Of a stretch of 37,641 nt of DNA, positions 23,773 to 32,053 are shown piece after piece (the first letter of the stretch is position 1; the number at the start of each line of letters is the position of its first letter). The notes beneath the pieces were generated by a model. That model was given only the letters and a program-made list of their open reading frames with translations, did not search any database and was not told the DNA's origin. The stretch is from JBFXAN01 sp050184225 (GTDB taxonomy: Bacteria > Chloroflexota > Dehalococcoidia > CAUJGQ01): assembly GCA_050184225.1 (NCBI GenBank), contig JBFXAN010000052.1:1-37641 (forward strand). Reading direction: 5' to 3'. A program made the position numbers and the translations under genes.

Positions 23773-23797
23773 TATACTGGACACACGTTCACGTGTG
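23773..23797 (+). promoter_or_regulatory. -10 box with adjacent 6-bp dyad
   Basis: TATACT (23773-23778) is a good -10 candidate, about 60 bases before the ATG at 23836. Just after it is a perfect dyad, CACACG (23782-23787) and CGTGTG (23792-23797), separated by TTCA, placed near the expected transcription start, as an operator would be. The -35 is weak. Confidence 0.4.
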
Positions 23798-23835
23798 ATT
23801 TGTTCGATTCCTGGATCGGTAGTGGAGGAGTGCAC

Positions 23836-24354
23836 ATGGTTCGCCGGCTCATGCTGCTGCTCGCGATTGCCGCTGTCGGCTGGTATGCCTTCTCTCGGCT
23901 GCTTCGGCCCAAAGAGGTCGTCATCGATGATGACGACTTTCTGTGGCCGGACGAGCAGGGAGGCGGCGTCAAACATCAGATCTCTGAGACTGCTTCCGGC
24001 GCCGTCGCCGCGACCCGCCGGGCCGCGCAGGCGCCGATCGATCGGATTCGGTCGATTGTCGGCGAGCACGCCGCCGAGGCGCCGGAGGCTGGCCCTGCGT
24101 CAGACACCCTTGCCGGGGCGGGAGCGGCAGCGTCGAGCCTGGAGAGCGATGCAGCGCCGGCGGACGATGGGACGGCATCGGCTGTCGAGGAGGCGGGCAC
24201 GGTCAAGGGCAACATCAACCGCGATGGCGAGAAGATCTATCATCTTCCCGGCGACCCAGCCTACGAACGCACCCACGCCGAGCGGATGTTCGCCTCGGCG
24301 GCGGCGGCGGAGGCAGCCGGATATCGCCGCGCAGGGCAACGTCACACCACATGA
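23836..24354 (+). CDS. Membrane-anchored sunset-domain protein
   Basis: A 172-residue protein with an N-terminal membrane helix (residues 4-20, LMLLLAIAAVGWYAFS), then a long alanine-, glutamate- and proline-rich linker, and a compact C-terminal domain starting KGNINRDGEKIYHLPGD and ending MFASAAAAEAAGYRRAG. The C-terminal pattern matches the sunset domain, which is attached to nucleases, adhesins and surface proteins in many bacteria but whose exact role is not settled. The ATG at 23836 follows GGAGGAG. A terminator-like hairpin follows the gene. Confidence 0.78.
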   Translation: MVRRLMLLLAIAAVGWYAFSRLLRPKEVVIDDDDFLWPDEQGGGVKHQISETASGAVAATRRAAQAPIDRIRSIVGEHAAEAPEAGPASDTLAGAGAAASSLESDAAPADDGTASAVEEAGTVKGNINRDGEKIYHLPGDPAYERTHAERMFASAAAAEAAGYRRAGQRHTT

Positions 24355-24386
24355 TCGTGGCGCATTCCATGGCACGTCCGCGAGCA

Positions 24387-24415
24387 GCCCGGCCGGTGAC
24401 GGCCGGGCCGTTCTG
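24387..24415 (+). terminator. Terminator-like hairpin after sunset gene
   Basis: An 8-bp GC-rich stem (24387-24394 with 24401-24408) closes a six-base loop and is followed by CGTTCTG, a weak T tail. It begins 33 bases after the stop codon at 24354 and precedes the AAA ATPase gene. Confidence 0.5.
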
Positions 24416-24503
24416 ACTCTGCCATCGTGCTCGACCATGCGCGCGCCCTACAATGATGGTGGATTGATGACGGCGTGCCACGGGCCGCCATGGGGAGCGG
24501 GGC

Positions 24504-25481
24504 GTGAAGGGTTCCAATGGCAAAGACAACGACCTGTGGCGCAGGGTTCGCAATGCCGCGCGTGATATCGACGTGCGTGGCGTCGTCGACAAGGTCGGCG
24601 AACAGATCGGCAAAGCGATCGCGAACACCAACGACGGCCCCGGCATCGAACGCGCCACCTATGTACCCGCGGCTTCGTTCAGCGATGTCGGTGGCCTGAC
24701 CGAGGCGAAGCGAGAACTTGAGTCGGTCTGCGTGGCGCTGAGCAAGCCGGAGATGTACCAGCGCTGGGGCGCGCGACCGCCCAAGGGTGTCCTGCTCTAC
24801 GGGCCGCCCGGCACCGGCAAGACCCTGCTCGCTCGATGCGTCGCCGGTCAGGCACACGCTGCTTTCTTTCACGTCCGCGCCGTCGATGTCGCCTCGATGT
24901 GGTACGGCCAGGCCGAGCGCCGGCTACAGGATGCGTTCGACCGCGCCCGCAAGCAGACACCGGCGGTCGTCTTCCTCGACGAGATCGACGCGCTGACGCC
25001 GCCACGCGAGACGTCACACGAGGCGAGCCATCGCGTCGTCAGCACCCTGCTGGAGAACCTCGACGGTCTGCGCCCCCTGGAAGGTGTCGTCGTTGTCGCG
25101 GCCACGAACACGCCGCAGAGCGTCGATCCGGCGCTGTTGCGCCCCGGCCGTCTGGATCGGCTCGTCGAAGTGCCGCTGCCCGATGTCGAGGCGCGCGGGC
25201 AGATCCGGCACGTCCACATGCGCCGCGCCGAACGACGCGCCGGCCGCCGCCTCTTCGAGATGTCCGATTGGAAGCGGCTGGACCGTGCCACCGACGGTAT
25301 GAGCGGCGCCGAGATCGAGGAGACGGTTCGTCGTGCGCTCGAAGCGCGGGTCCGCCTGCACGATGGCGCCGATGCCCTTGGCCTGATCACGGAACAAGAG
25401 TTGCTCGACGCCGCCGGCGCCTTTGAATGGAACCAGCCCGGCCGCGCCCAACGTCGTCCCACGCGCTGGTGGGGAACGTAA
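24504..25481 (+). CDS. Stand-alone AAA ATPase
   Basis: A 325-residue protein with one classical AAA module. Walker A is GPPGTGKT at residues 100-107, Walker B is VVFLDEID at 155-162, sensor 1 is AATNTPQ near 199-205, and the arginine-finger stretch is LRPGRLDRL near 212-220. The module resembles those of FtsH, proteasome-type ATPases and Cdc48, but there is neither a membrane anchor nor a protease or second AAA domain. The N-terminus is a short amphipathic helical region. A GTG (24504) preceded by GGGGAG is the probable start. Partner and substrate are unknown; it is convergent with a glycosyltransferase gene. Confidence 0.9.
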   Translation: MKGSNGKDNDLWRRVRNAARDIDVRGVVDKVGEQIGKAIANTNDGPGIERATYVPAASFSDVGGLTEAKRELESVCVALSKPEMYQRWGARPPKGVLLYGPPGTGKTLLARCVAGQAHAAFFHVRAVDVASMWYGQAERRLQDAFDRARKQTPAVVFLDEIDALTPPRETSHEASHRVVSTLLENLDGLRPLEGVVVVAATNTPQSVDPALLRPGRLDRLVEVPLPDVEARGQIRHVHMRRAERRAGRRLFEMSDWKRLDRATDGMSGAEIEETVRRALEARVRLHDGADALGLITEQELLDAAGAFEWNQPGRAQRRPTRWWGT

Positions 25482-25508
25482 CCGCCGGCGCGCTCCGCAT
25501 GTGCGCCA

Positions 25509-27395
25509 TCACTGCACCGAAGCGACACGAGCCGGTCCACAGCGCCACAGCGTCCAGGCCGCGCCGAGCGGCGATCCCCGCTCCTGAACACACTGTCGTT
25601 GGACGATCGGCAGCATGTCCGCCAGCATCCCGGTCGCAAGCCGCAGCCGTGAGAGCATGAGATACGGCACATCGCCATCGGCCAGCATCTGCTCGAACTG
25701 CTCGGCGGGAAGCAATGGCGTCCGCTCGTACTCGTTCCAAATGGGAAGCACGCTCGCCCCGGTGAAGGCGATCGCCTCGCCGGCATTGTTGATCCCGTCG
25801 ATGCCGAATGCATATCGCCCGGACGGTACGCCGGTCCGCTGTAACAGCGCTTCGGCGGGAACGCTCCGCGCCGCCGGTGCTGTCGCTCGTGCGCGGGCAT
25901 AGACGAGAGGGTTCGGCACGGTCACCTGACCACCACGCGGAGCGTCCAACGCGATCCAGAGCGATGCGATCAACGGCACGCCGAGGATCGCCACCACCGC
26001 CGCGGCGCGCAGGACGGGGCCGGCAATTCGCGTCCGGTGAATGACCGGCACGAGCGCGGCCAGCACCGCCACACCGGCGGCAGCAACGACAACCATCCGC
26101 GTCTGCTCTTGGATTGCCGGATGCCCGCGCACCGACCACCACGCGAAGACACCAAGTGCGAGCACAGCCGCCGGCAGCAGGAGCGACCACGCTCCCCGAT
26201 TCAGGCGCCAGAGCTGAACCAATCCATACCCGGCCAGCACCGCCGTCGCGGGCACAAACGATTCGAAGTAATGGACGGCGGCGCGATTTGACAGGGAAAA
26301 TAGAACGATTCCGGTAACAAACCACGCGATCCAAAATGACCCCGGACCGGCGATCCAATCGCGGCCCCGCCACAGGGAGAGCGCCAGCCCGATCAGCGCG
26401 AGCAGCACCGACACACCGACCAGTGGTCCGTTCGACGCTCGCAGCAGCCGCAGCGGTCCCGCGTTGCCAACACCGAATTCCTGCGCCGATCGCGCCAGCG
26501 CTTCATTCACCGGACCGGATACGGCGCCGGCTTCAACCGGCGAGAAGATCGTGACCTCGCCGGGCAGCACCCGTTCGAGCCCGTTGTAGCGCAACACCAA
26601 TCCAATCATGCTGTCCGATGGGTCATTCATCACCTGTGGCCGCATCGACCGTGGCGTGAGCTCGATCGCGGTGAGCCATGCGAGCGACACGGTCGACCCA
26701 ACCAGCACCATCCCGGCGAGCATCGGCCACCGCCGGCGCAGATCGCGGCGCCAGCGAACGCCGAGATAGAGCAGCGCCGCCGGCAGCAGGACAAACCCCT
26801 CGAAATACTTGATATTGAAGACCAGACCGATCACCGCCGCCCAGGCAAGTAACAGTTCGGATCGCTCCTCCTCGACCCCGGCGACGAGCAGCCATGCCGC
26901 GGCGACGATGGCGGCCAGCAGCACCGCGTCCATCGTCGAGTCGCGTGCCGTTGCCACGGATTCGGGGAACACGGCGAGGACAGCAGCAGCGGTCAGCGCG
27001 ACCGCCGGGCCGGCGCCGCGTCGCGCCGCACCGAAGAGCAGCGGGATTGCCAGCGTCCCGGCGATGGCCACGGGCAGGATGATCGCCCAACCGTGAAATC
27101 CGAACAGCTTGGTCGACAGTACCTGCAACCAGAGCGCGAGTGGTGGCTTGTCCGTGATCAGCGTGCCCGCCGGATCGTAGGCGACGAACCAGGCATTGGC
27201 GAGGGATTGGCCCATCGAGCGCACAGCCGACGCATAGAAGAGGTTCCCAAGCCCGGCGCGATCGAGATCGACGACCCGCAGCCAGAGGCCACCGAGGGTG
27301 ATCAGCGCGAGCGCCGTCACCCAGGAGACGCGCGCGGCCGCGGCACGCTGTTGGCCCGCCGGACCGCCGATCGATCGGGTTCGGAATGCCAGCAT
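25509..27395 (-). CDS. GT39/ArnT-like membrane glycosyltransferase
   Basis: A 628-residue protein with a dozen or so hydrophobic segments, the GT-C fold of dolichyl-phosphate-mannose mannosyltransferase/ArnT relatives. The acidic loop after the first segment (VVDLDRAGLGNLFYASAV) would hold the catalytic Asp. Other typical stretches are LITDKPPLALWLQVLS and ATARDSTMDAVLLA, which also occur in YkcB-like enzymes. The C-terminus has a soluble globular part. Probably transfers a sugar from a polyprenyl-phosphate donor outside the membrane. The ATG at 27395 has no clear ribosome site; a TTG at 27431 is an alternative. It is the last gene of a three-gene run. Confidence 0.88.
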   Translation of the reverse strand: MLAFRTRSIGGPAGQQRAAAARVSWVTALALITLGGLWLRVVDLDRAGLGNLFYASAVRSMGQSLANAWFVAYDPAGTLITDKPPLALWLQVLSTKLFGFHGWAIILPVAIAGTLAIPLLFGAARRGAGPAVALTAAAVLAVFPESVATARDSTMDAVLLAAIVAAAWLLVAGVEEERSELLLAWAAVIGLVFNIKYFEGFVLLPAALLYLGVRWRRDLRRRWPMLAGMVLVGSTVSLAWLTAIELTPRSMRPQVMNDPSDSMIGLVLRYNGLERVLPGEVTIFSPVEAGAVSGPVNEALARSAQEFGVGNAGPLRLLRASNGPLVGVSVLLALIGLALSLWRGRDWIAGPGSFWIAWFVTGIVLFSLSNRAAVHYFESFVPATAVLAGYGLVQLWRLNRGAWSLLLPAAVLALGVFAWWSVRGHPAIQEQTRMVVVAAAGVAVLAALVPVIHRTRIAGPVLRAAAVVAILGVPLIASLWIALDAPRGGQVTVPNPLVYARARATAPAARSVPAEALLQRTGVPSGRYAFGIDGINNAGEAIAFTGASVLPIWNEYERTPLLPAEQFEQMLADGDVPYLMLSRLRLATGMLADMLPIVQRQCVQERGSPLGAAWTLWRCGPARVASVQ

Positions 27396-27455
27396 ACCGG
27401 AGACTGAAAACGATTCCAGCCGGCATGTCAAGCCACCGGCGTGCCGATCGGCGGG

Positions 27456-28106
27456 CTAGAGCCGGTCCTCCCGTTCCGCACGCTCTTCCGCTTCACGCTC
27501 CGCTTGTTCCGCCCGCTGACGCTCGATCTCGTCGCCGAGGTTCGGAGTTGTCGGCGAGGGCGGCTGCGCTTCCAGGCGCTGATCCAACGTGGCATAACTC
27601 AGGCCGCCGAGATAGTGGAGTGGCCGCGCCTCACCTTCGAGTAGCCAGGTTTCGTTGAACGCTTCGTCATCGGCCGAAACGGCGAGAACGCGGCCCACGA
27701 ACAGCGTGTGATCGCCCAAGCGAATCGCATCCTCGACACCGCACTCGACCCAGGCGACACAGCCCTCAAGCAGCGGCGCCTCGATCTTGCGCGCGGTGAT
27801 CGTCGGGAGCTTGGTCGCGTCGAGCTTCTCGACGGTTCGGCCGGATACCGAACCGAAGTAGGCGACGTGGTTGAGCAATTCCGGACCGGGGAAGTTGAGC
27901 GCGAACTCTTCACTCCAGCGGATCATATCGTGCGAGTGGCGGGAGGGATGCACCATCACGCCGACCAGCGGTGGATCGGCGCTGACCGGCATCGACCATG
28001 CCGCCGGCATCACGTCGGGAACGCCCCGCCACTTGGTGGTCACCAACACGACCGGCCCGGCAACCATGAATCGACGGGCGTCATGTTCGGAAAGAGTACG
28101 ACGCAT
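27456..28106 (-). CDS. Flavin reductase family protein
   Basis: A 216-residue FMN-binding split-barrel protein of the flavin reductase-like type. Conserved parts are GPVVLVTTKWRGVPDVMPAAW, HPSRHSHDMI and EEFALNFPGPELLNHVAYFGSVSGR. It may reduce flavin or act as a flavoprotein on an unknown substrate. The C-terminus carries a strongly charged helical tail (ERQRAEQAEREAEERAERED) not part of the family core. The ATG at 28106 follows AAGGA by about eight bases; a GTG six codons earlier is less well placed. It lies 24 bases after the upstream gene's stop and 60 bases before the glycosyltransferase start. Confidence 0.88.
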   Translation of the reverse strand: MRRTLSEHDARRFMVAGPVVLVTTKWRGVPDVMPAAWSMPVSADPPLVGVMVHPSRHSHDMIRWSEEFALNFPGPELLNHVAYFGSVSGRTVEKLDATKLPTITARKIEAPLLEGCVAWVECGVEDAIRLGDHTLFVGRVLAVSADDEAFNETWLLEGEARPLHYLGGLSYATLDQRLEAQPPSPTTPNLGDEIERQRAEQAEREAEERAEREDRL

Positions 28107-28130
28107 GCAAGAGTCCTTCACCAAACGCTA

Positions 28131-29108
28131 TCAGCGTGAGTATATCGATTCGATGGCGTAAAGCGCTGCGCGTTCGTGCTCCTCCGCTTCCCGGAGGGCG
28201 GCGAGCGCGACCAACCGACCTGCCGCACCGGTGACATCGCCGCCGGCGGGATACGGAAACAACGTCGCCATCCGCGAGAATGCGAGCGCCACGCGATCGT
28301 AGGCCGTGGCCGCCACCGCGGCATCACTGGCTGCCGCCGGAATCGTGCCGGCCACGTTCTCCCGCAGGAAGCGCGCGGCGTCACGGCGGGCGGTTTGCAC
28401 GGTTTGGATGATCCGCGCATTGCCCGCCGGATCGATCTCCCGCCCTTGCTCGAACGCCGCCCGCCACCGTGCGAAGGCGGTCAACCCGTGCGCCGCACGT
28501 GTCGGGTCACCAGGATCGCCGTGCGCCGCATAGTCGAGCGCGAACCGGAGCGCGTCGCGCTCGGCACGCGCCCGCTCGATCCGCTGCTCCTTCCCGGTCA
28601 CGAGCACGATCAGCCGCTGCTCCTGCTCTGGCACCGGCCACCGGCTCTCAGCCAATGTCGCGCCATATTGGCTGCTCATCAACGAGCTGACCTCCAGCGT
28701 GTGCATCCGATCGTCGTAGCCGAAGACAATGCCAAACTCGGGCAGATGGAGGTCAAAGGCAACGACGGGACGGCGCCGGCTGATGCTCTTGCGGATCTGC
28801 TTGATCGCCTTCTCCCGCAGCTTTGTGTAACCGCGGTCGGCCGGCGAAGCCTCAATCAGCGCAAACGCTCGACCTGTGTTGCGATAGAGCGGCAGCACGC
28901 GGGCAAAGTCGGCCGCGGCCGCCGCGGATCCAGCTGCCACCACACCGTTCTGCTCGGTCAGGGCCAGGCGGAAGGCATGTCCCGTCATCCCCATCAATTC
29001 ATGGGTGGGACGCGGATCATCGAGGGACCGCAGGACGCCTTCGATCGCGCCAACGATCGTGGTCCATGTGATCGTCATCGATACGTTGGGAATGATTGTG
29101 CGGGTCAT
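28131..29108 (-). CDS. BtrH-like helical protein, unknown
   Basis: A 325-residue soluble protein. The segment THELMGMTGHAFRLALTE near the start and RPVVAFDLHLPEFGIVFGYDD in the middle resemble BtrH-type N-terminal domains, related to papain-like acyltransferases, and are followed by a long helical C-terminal half rich in Ala and Arg. There is no cysteine near the expected nucleophile, so it may be inactive as a protease or transferase. The start is uncertain: ATG at 29108 has AGAGG directly adjacent, ATG at 29078 has no site but gives a neater N-terminus. It begins a run with the flavin reductase and the glycosyltransferase. Confidence 0.55.
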   Translation of the reverse strand: MTRTIIPNVSMTITWTTIVGAIEGVLRSLDDPRPTHELMGMTGHAFRLALTEQNGVVAAGSAAAAADFARVLPLYRNTGRAFALIEASPADRGYTKLREKAIKQIRKSISRRRPVVAFDLHLPEFGIVFGYDDRMHTLEVSSLMSSQYGATLAESRWPVPEQEQRLIVLVTGKEQRIERARAERDALRFALDYAAHGDPGDPTRAAHGLTAFARWRAAFEQGREIDPAGNARIIQTVQTARRDAARFLRENVAGTIPAAASDAAVAATAYDRVALAFSRMATLFPYPAGGDVTGAAGRLVALAALREAEEHERAALYAIESIYSR

Positions 29109-29283
29109 CCTCTGCGAGTGTACCGGGATACTCGCTTTCACATGCGCCCTTCGACTGCGCGGTAGGAAATTCTCCTGACGTGCGTACGACGTTCATACCT
29201 GTGGAGTAGAGACAGCGCACCACCTGCATCCTATCGTGGAGCCGTCCGAGCGAGTGGTGCGAGTGATTCGAGGAGGATCGGCG

Positions 29284-29883
29284 GTGGTTGAGCACGCGAA
29301 TGTCGAAAGCGCTGTTGGCAAGGATCTCTATACGCACAACGGGGATCACCTCGGCACGGTCAAGGAGGTGCGAGGTGGACTCATCAAGGTCGATGCTCCC
29401 CTCCAGCCGGACTATTGGCTGTCCGCCTCTGCGATCGATCAACCACTGGGAAATGGCCTTGCGGTCACCTTTGCGAAAGATGAACTCAGCGAGTACAAGG
29501 TTGACGCGCCGGACCCAGCCGAGGATGACAGAGGCGCCGCCGGATACAAGCCGACCACGGTGCCGTACTCGACCGGCTTCACCGCCGGCCTGGCCGACAA
29601 AGATTGGCCGGAGGCCGAGCCGATGTATCGTCAGGAGTGGGAGCAGGAACATGCGACGCCGGGACAAAGCTGGGATGCGGCCGCCCCCGGGTACCGCTAC
29701 GCCCACGGGATGAGTCGCGAGCCGAATTTGCAGGGGCGGTCCTGGGAAGAGGTCGCCGACGAACTGGAAGCCCGGTACGTTGCGTGGAGCATCGACGAAG
29801 GCTACGCCGAGCCGGATCGAGTCTGGACACGATCCGGCCCGTACACCCGTGAAGCCTGGATCATGATCTGGCGCTCTCGATAG
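29284..29883 (+). CDS. PRC-barrel-like stress-type protein
   Basis: A 199-residue protein. The N-terminal DLYTHNGDHLGTVKEVRGGLIKVDAP...DYWLS is the PRC-barrel fold, used for binding in ribosome-maturation and photosynthetic proteins. The C-terminal half is a second conserved unit, PGYRYAHGMSREPNLQGRSWEEVADELE, with its tyrosine, tryptophan and glycine pattern; I have seen such a unit in other uncharacterised bacterial proteins but cannot name it. The GTG at 29284 follows GAGGAGGA. Between the two units is an acidic, proline-rich linker. It is divergent from the BtrH-like gene. Confidence 0.72.
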   Translation: MVEHANVESAVGKDLYTHNGDHLGTVKEVRGGLIKVDAPLQPDYWLSASAIDQPLGNGLAVTFAKDELSEYKVDAPDPAEDDRGAAGYKPTTVPYSTGFTAGLADKDWPEAEPMYRQEWEQEHATPGQSWDAAAPGYRYAHGMSREPNLQGRSWEEVADELEARYVAWSIDEGYAEPDRVWTRSGPYTREAWIMIWRSR

Positions 29884-29992
29884 CAGCGACGCCACGACAC
29901 CCGGCGACCGTGCGAATGCGCACGTGCATCTAACCACCGAGACGGGGTACGATGCGCCGCAGAATCAGCTACTCGACCGGAGGACACAGACG

Positions 29993-30778
29993 GTGGGACG
30001 GATCGATGGCAAGGTCGCGCTGGTGACGGGCGCCGCCTCGGGAATCGGCGCCGCAACCGCCGAGCTGTTTGCCCGCGAAGGCGCCCGCGTCGTCGTCGCG
30101 GACGTACAAGATGATCTCGGCGGGCAGGTGGTCGATCGCATCCGCACGGCGGGCGGCACGGCCGAATATGTTCACTGCGATGTCGCCGTCGCCGAAGATG
30201 TCGGCGGCATGGTCCGGTCTGCGGTCGACGCGTTTGGCCGGCTCGATATTCTCTTCAACAACGCCGGCCTCGCCCGAGGTGGCACGGTCACCGAGCTCTC
30301 CGAGGACGACTGGGATCTCGTCATCGATGTCGATCTCAAATCCGTCTATCTCGGTTGCAAATACGCCATTCCGGAGATGCGGAAGACCGGCGGCGGTTCG
30401 ATCGTCAGCACGGCTTCGATCGCCGGCCTGCGTGGATCCGCCCGCCTTACCGCGTACAGCGCGGCGAAGGCGGCCGTGATCAACCTCACCCGGTCGATCG
30501 CGGCGGAGGCAGGCAACTTCGGTATCCGCGTCAACTGTATCTGCCCCGGCATCATCGTCACGCCGATCTGGCGCCAGATCGGCGTATCGACCGATGAGCA
30601 ACAGCAGGAACGGTGGCAAATGATGGGGCAGCGGGTGTTGCTCAAGCGGGTGGGGATGCCCGAGGACGTGGCGAAGGGCGCGCTCTTCCTCGCCTCGGAC
30701 GATGCGGCCTATGTGACCGGTCACGCGCTGGTGATCGATGGCGGGCTGACCGCCGCGGATGCGCTGCGCGATGCGTGA
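29993..30778 (+). CDS. Short-chain dehydrogenase/reductase (SDR)
   Basis: A 261-residue classical SDR. The nucleotide-binding TGAASGIG is at residues 12-19, NNAG at 89-92, the catalytic serine in SIVSTASIAG near 142, and Tyr155 and Lys159 in AYSAAK. Asp37 in VVADVQDD at the end of the second strand favours NAD over NADP. The C-terminus has the conserved ALFLASDDAAYVTGHALVIDGG. Substrate unknown; it could act on a hydroxyacyl or sugar. The GTG at 29993 follows GGAGG by nine bases. Confidence 0.93.
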   Translation: MGRIDGKVALVTGAASGIGAATAELFAREGARVVVADVQDDLGGQVVDRIRTAGGTAEYVHCDVAVAEDVGGMVRSAVDAFGRLDILFNNAGLARGGTVTELSEDDWDLVIDVDLKSVYLGCKYAIPEMRKTGGGSIVSTASIAGLRGSARLTAYSAAKAAVINLTRSIAAEAGNFGIRVNCICPGIIVTPIWRQIGVSTDEQQQERWQMMGQRVLLKRVGMPEDVAKGALFLASDDAAYVTGHALVIDGGLTAADALRDA

Positions 30779-30851
30779 TGCACTGCATAGACGGCAACCG
30801 AGGAATCTCGTATCACGTGGCCAGGCGCGTTGTCTTGTGCGATCGGGTTAT

Positions 30852-30864
30852 GTGATCGGATCAC
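30852..30864. promoter_or_regulatory. 13-bp palindrome, operator-like
   Basis: GTGATC and GATCAC flank a single central base. The site lies in the 223-base gap between the SDR and the small DUF gene (ATG 31002), and resembles a CRP/FNR-type half-site pair (TGTGA and TCAC) with a five-base rather than six-base spacer. The rest of the gap shows no other feature I can support. Confidence 0.35.
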
Positions 30865-31001
30865 GTACTTTGGTCCATCAGGGGTACGCCTAACGGACAG
30901 TTCGCGGTGTCCTGTAGGGCGATGGCAGGCCGCGGGTGCGGTGCGATAGTACGTTCAGGACGGTTCTCCGACCAGAGCGGAGTTCACCACCGAGGGGTTC
31001 C

Positions 31002-31289
31002 ATGAAAGCAGAAGGCATGCCGTACACCGCACTTACCCGTTATCTTCGCAGCCTCGAAGCGGATGTGACCTCGCGTGTCTTCACCTTCGGGGAGTTGCAT
31101 GCCGCGATGGGCCAGCGGCTGCCGATGGGCGCCGAGATCGCCAGCGCCTGGGACGAGAGCTGTACCCTCGGCCGGGCGGTCGCCGCCGCCGGATTTAGTG
31201 CGAAGCTCTCCTCTACCGACCGTGGATGGGTCGTAACGTTCACGCGAAAGGCGGCCCCTGTCGGTGGCCGCCTCTCTGCTTCTTCATAA
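31002..31289 (+). CDS. Small DUF7662-like protein
   Basis: A 95-residue protein. The layout YTALTRYLRSLEADVTSRVFTFGELHAAMGQRLPMGAEIASAWDE..LGRAVAAAGFSAKLSSTDRGWVVTF in pieces matches a group of small bacterial proteins that I associate with DUF7662; the DUF number is from memory. The C-terminal residues APVGGRLSASS are encoded by a hairpin and its T-rich follower. The ATG at 31002 follows GAGGGG. It stands alone, convergent with leuD, and possibly controlled by the palindrome upstream. Confidence 0.68.
   Translation: MKAEGMPYTALTRYLRSLEADVTSRVFTFGELHAAMGQRLPMGAEIASAWDESCTLGRAVAAAGFSAKLSSTDRGWVVTFTRKAAPVGGRLSASS
31249..31286 (+). terminator. Terminator-like hairpin within a coding end
   Basis: An 8-bp stem (31249-31256 with 31266-31273) and a nine-base loop are followed by CTCTGCTTCTTC, a pyrimidine-rich tail. 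The whole structure lies before the stop codon at 31287-31289, so the last dozen or so codons of the gene are also its probable terminator. Confidence 0.5.
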
Positions 31290-31313
31290 ACCTCAGCCTC
31301 GGAACCGTCTCCC

Positions 31314-31931
31314 TCAGACCTTCTCGGCAACCTCCAGCCAGCGCGGCCGCTGCTCCTCAAACGCCTCGATCGAGGCATCCTCTTGCATCGTCATGCCGAT
31401 GTCGTCCAATCCCCCTAACAGCCGCGTCCGCACAAACGGATCGATCTCAAACGACTCACGCACAAAGCCCTCATCGTCATAGACCGCCTGCTCCTCCAGG
31501 TCTACCGTCAGCCGATATCCCGGCGTCTCCTGGGCGCGACGGATCAGCTTCTGAACGGTTTCCTCAGGCAGCGTCACCGGCAGCATCCCGTTTTGAATGC
31601 AGTTATTGCGGAAGATATCGGCGAAGCTCGGCGCGATGATCGCGCGGAACCCGTACTCATTCAGCGCCCACGGTGCATGCTCCCGTGACGAGCCGCTGCC
31701 GAAGTTGCGCCCGGCGATCAGGATCTGTGCGCCCGCATAGGCCGGGTGGTTCAGCTCGAACGCTGGATTCAGCGTGCCGTCCTCCGTGTACCGCCAATCG
31801 AAGAACGCGAACTCACCAAACCCCGTCCGCTCGATCCGCTTCAAGAACTGCTTCGGAATGATCTGGTCCGTATCGACGTTCACCCGGTCCAGCGGCGCGG
31901 CCACGGACGTAACCTTCACAAACGGAATCAC
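31314..31931 (-). CDS. leuD: Isopropylmalate dehydratase small subunit
   Basis: A 205-residue LeuD that pairs with LeuC to interconvert 2- and 3-isopropylmalate in leucine synthesis. Family motifs are LDRVNVDTDQIIPKQF, the GRNFGSGSSREHAPWAL loop that recognises the substrate, and FADIFRNNCIQNGMLPV. The start ATG is at 31931; no strong ribosome site is evident. It is on the same strand as leuC but separated from it by 122 bases that hold a large palindrome, so coupling is not translational. Confidence 0.95.
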   Translation of the reverse strand: MIPFVKVTSVAAPLDRVNVDTDQIIPKQFLKRIERTGFGEFAFFDWRYTEDGTLNPAFELNHPAYAGAQILIAGRNFGSGSSREHAPWALNEYGFRAIIAPSFADIFRNNCIQNGMLPVTLPEETVQKLIRRAQETPGYRLTVDLEEQAVYDDEGFVRESFEIDPFVRTRLLGGLDDIGMTMQEDASIEAFEEQRPRWLEVAEKV

Positions 31932-31955
31932 GTTGACGCTCTCCTAACCGAACTA

Positions 31956-32044
31956 GAAACACAAAGGACACAAAGAGGACAAAGGGCGCAAAGGAATTCT
32001 TTAAGACTTTGTGATCTTTGTCCTCTTTGTGTCCTTTGTGTTTC
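31956..32044. repeat. AT-rich palindrome of 9-nt units in leuC-leuD gap
   Basis: Perfect 29-bp inverted arms, 31956-31984 and 32016-32044, surround a 31-nt centre that has a further 5-bp pairing (31989-31993 with 32007-32011). Each arm is an array of 9-nt units of the type ACACAAAGG with small changes, and their complements on the other side. The composition is much more AT-rich than the neighbouring genes. It fills most of the gap between leuC and leuD. Confidence 0.85.
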
Positions 32045-32053
32045 AAAGTTGCC

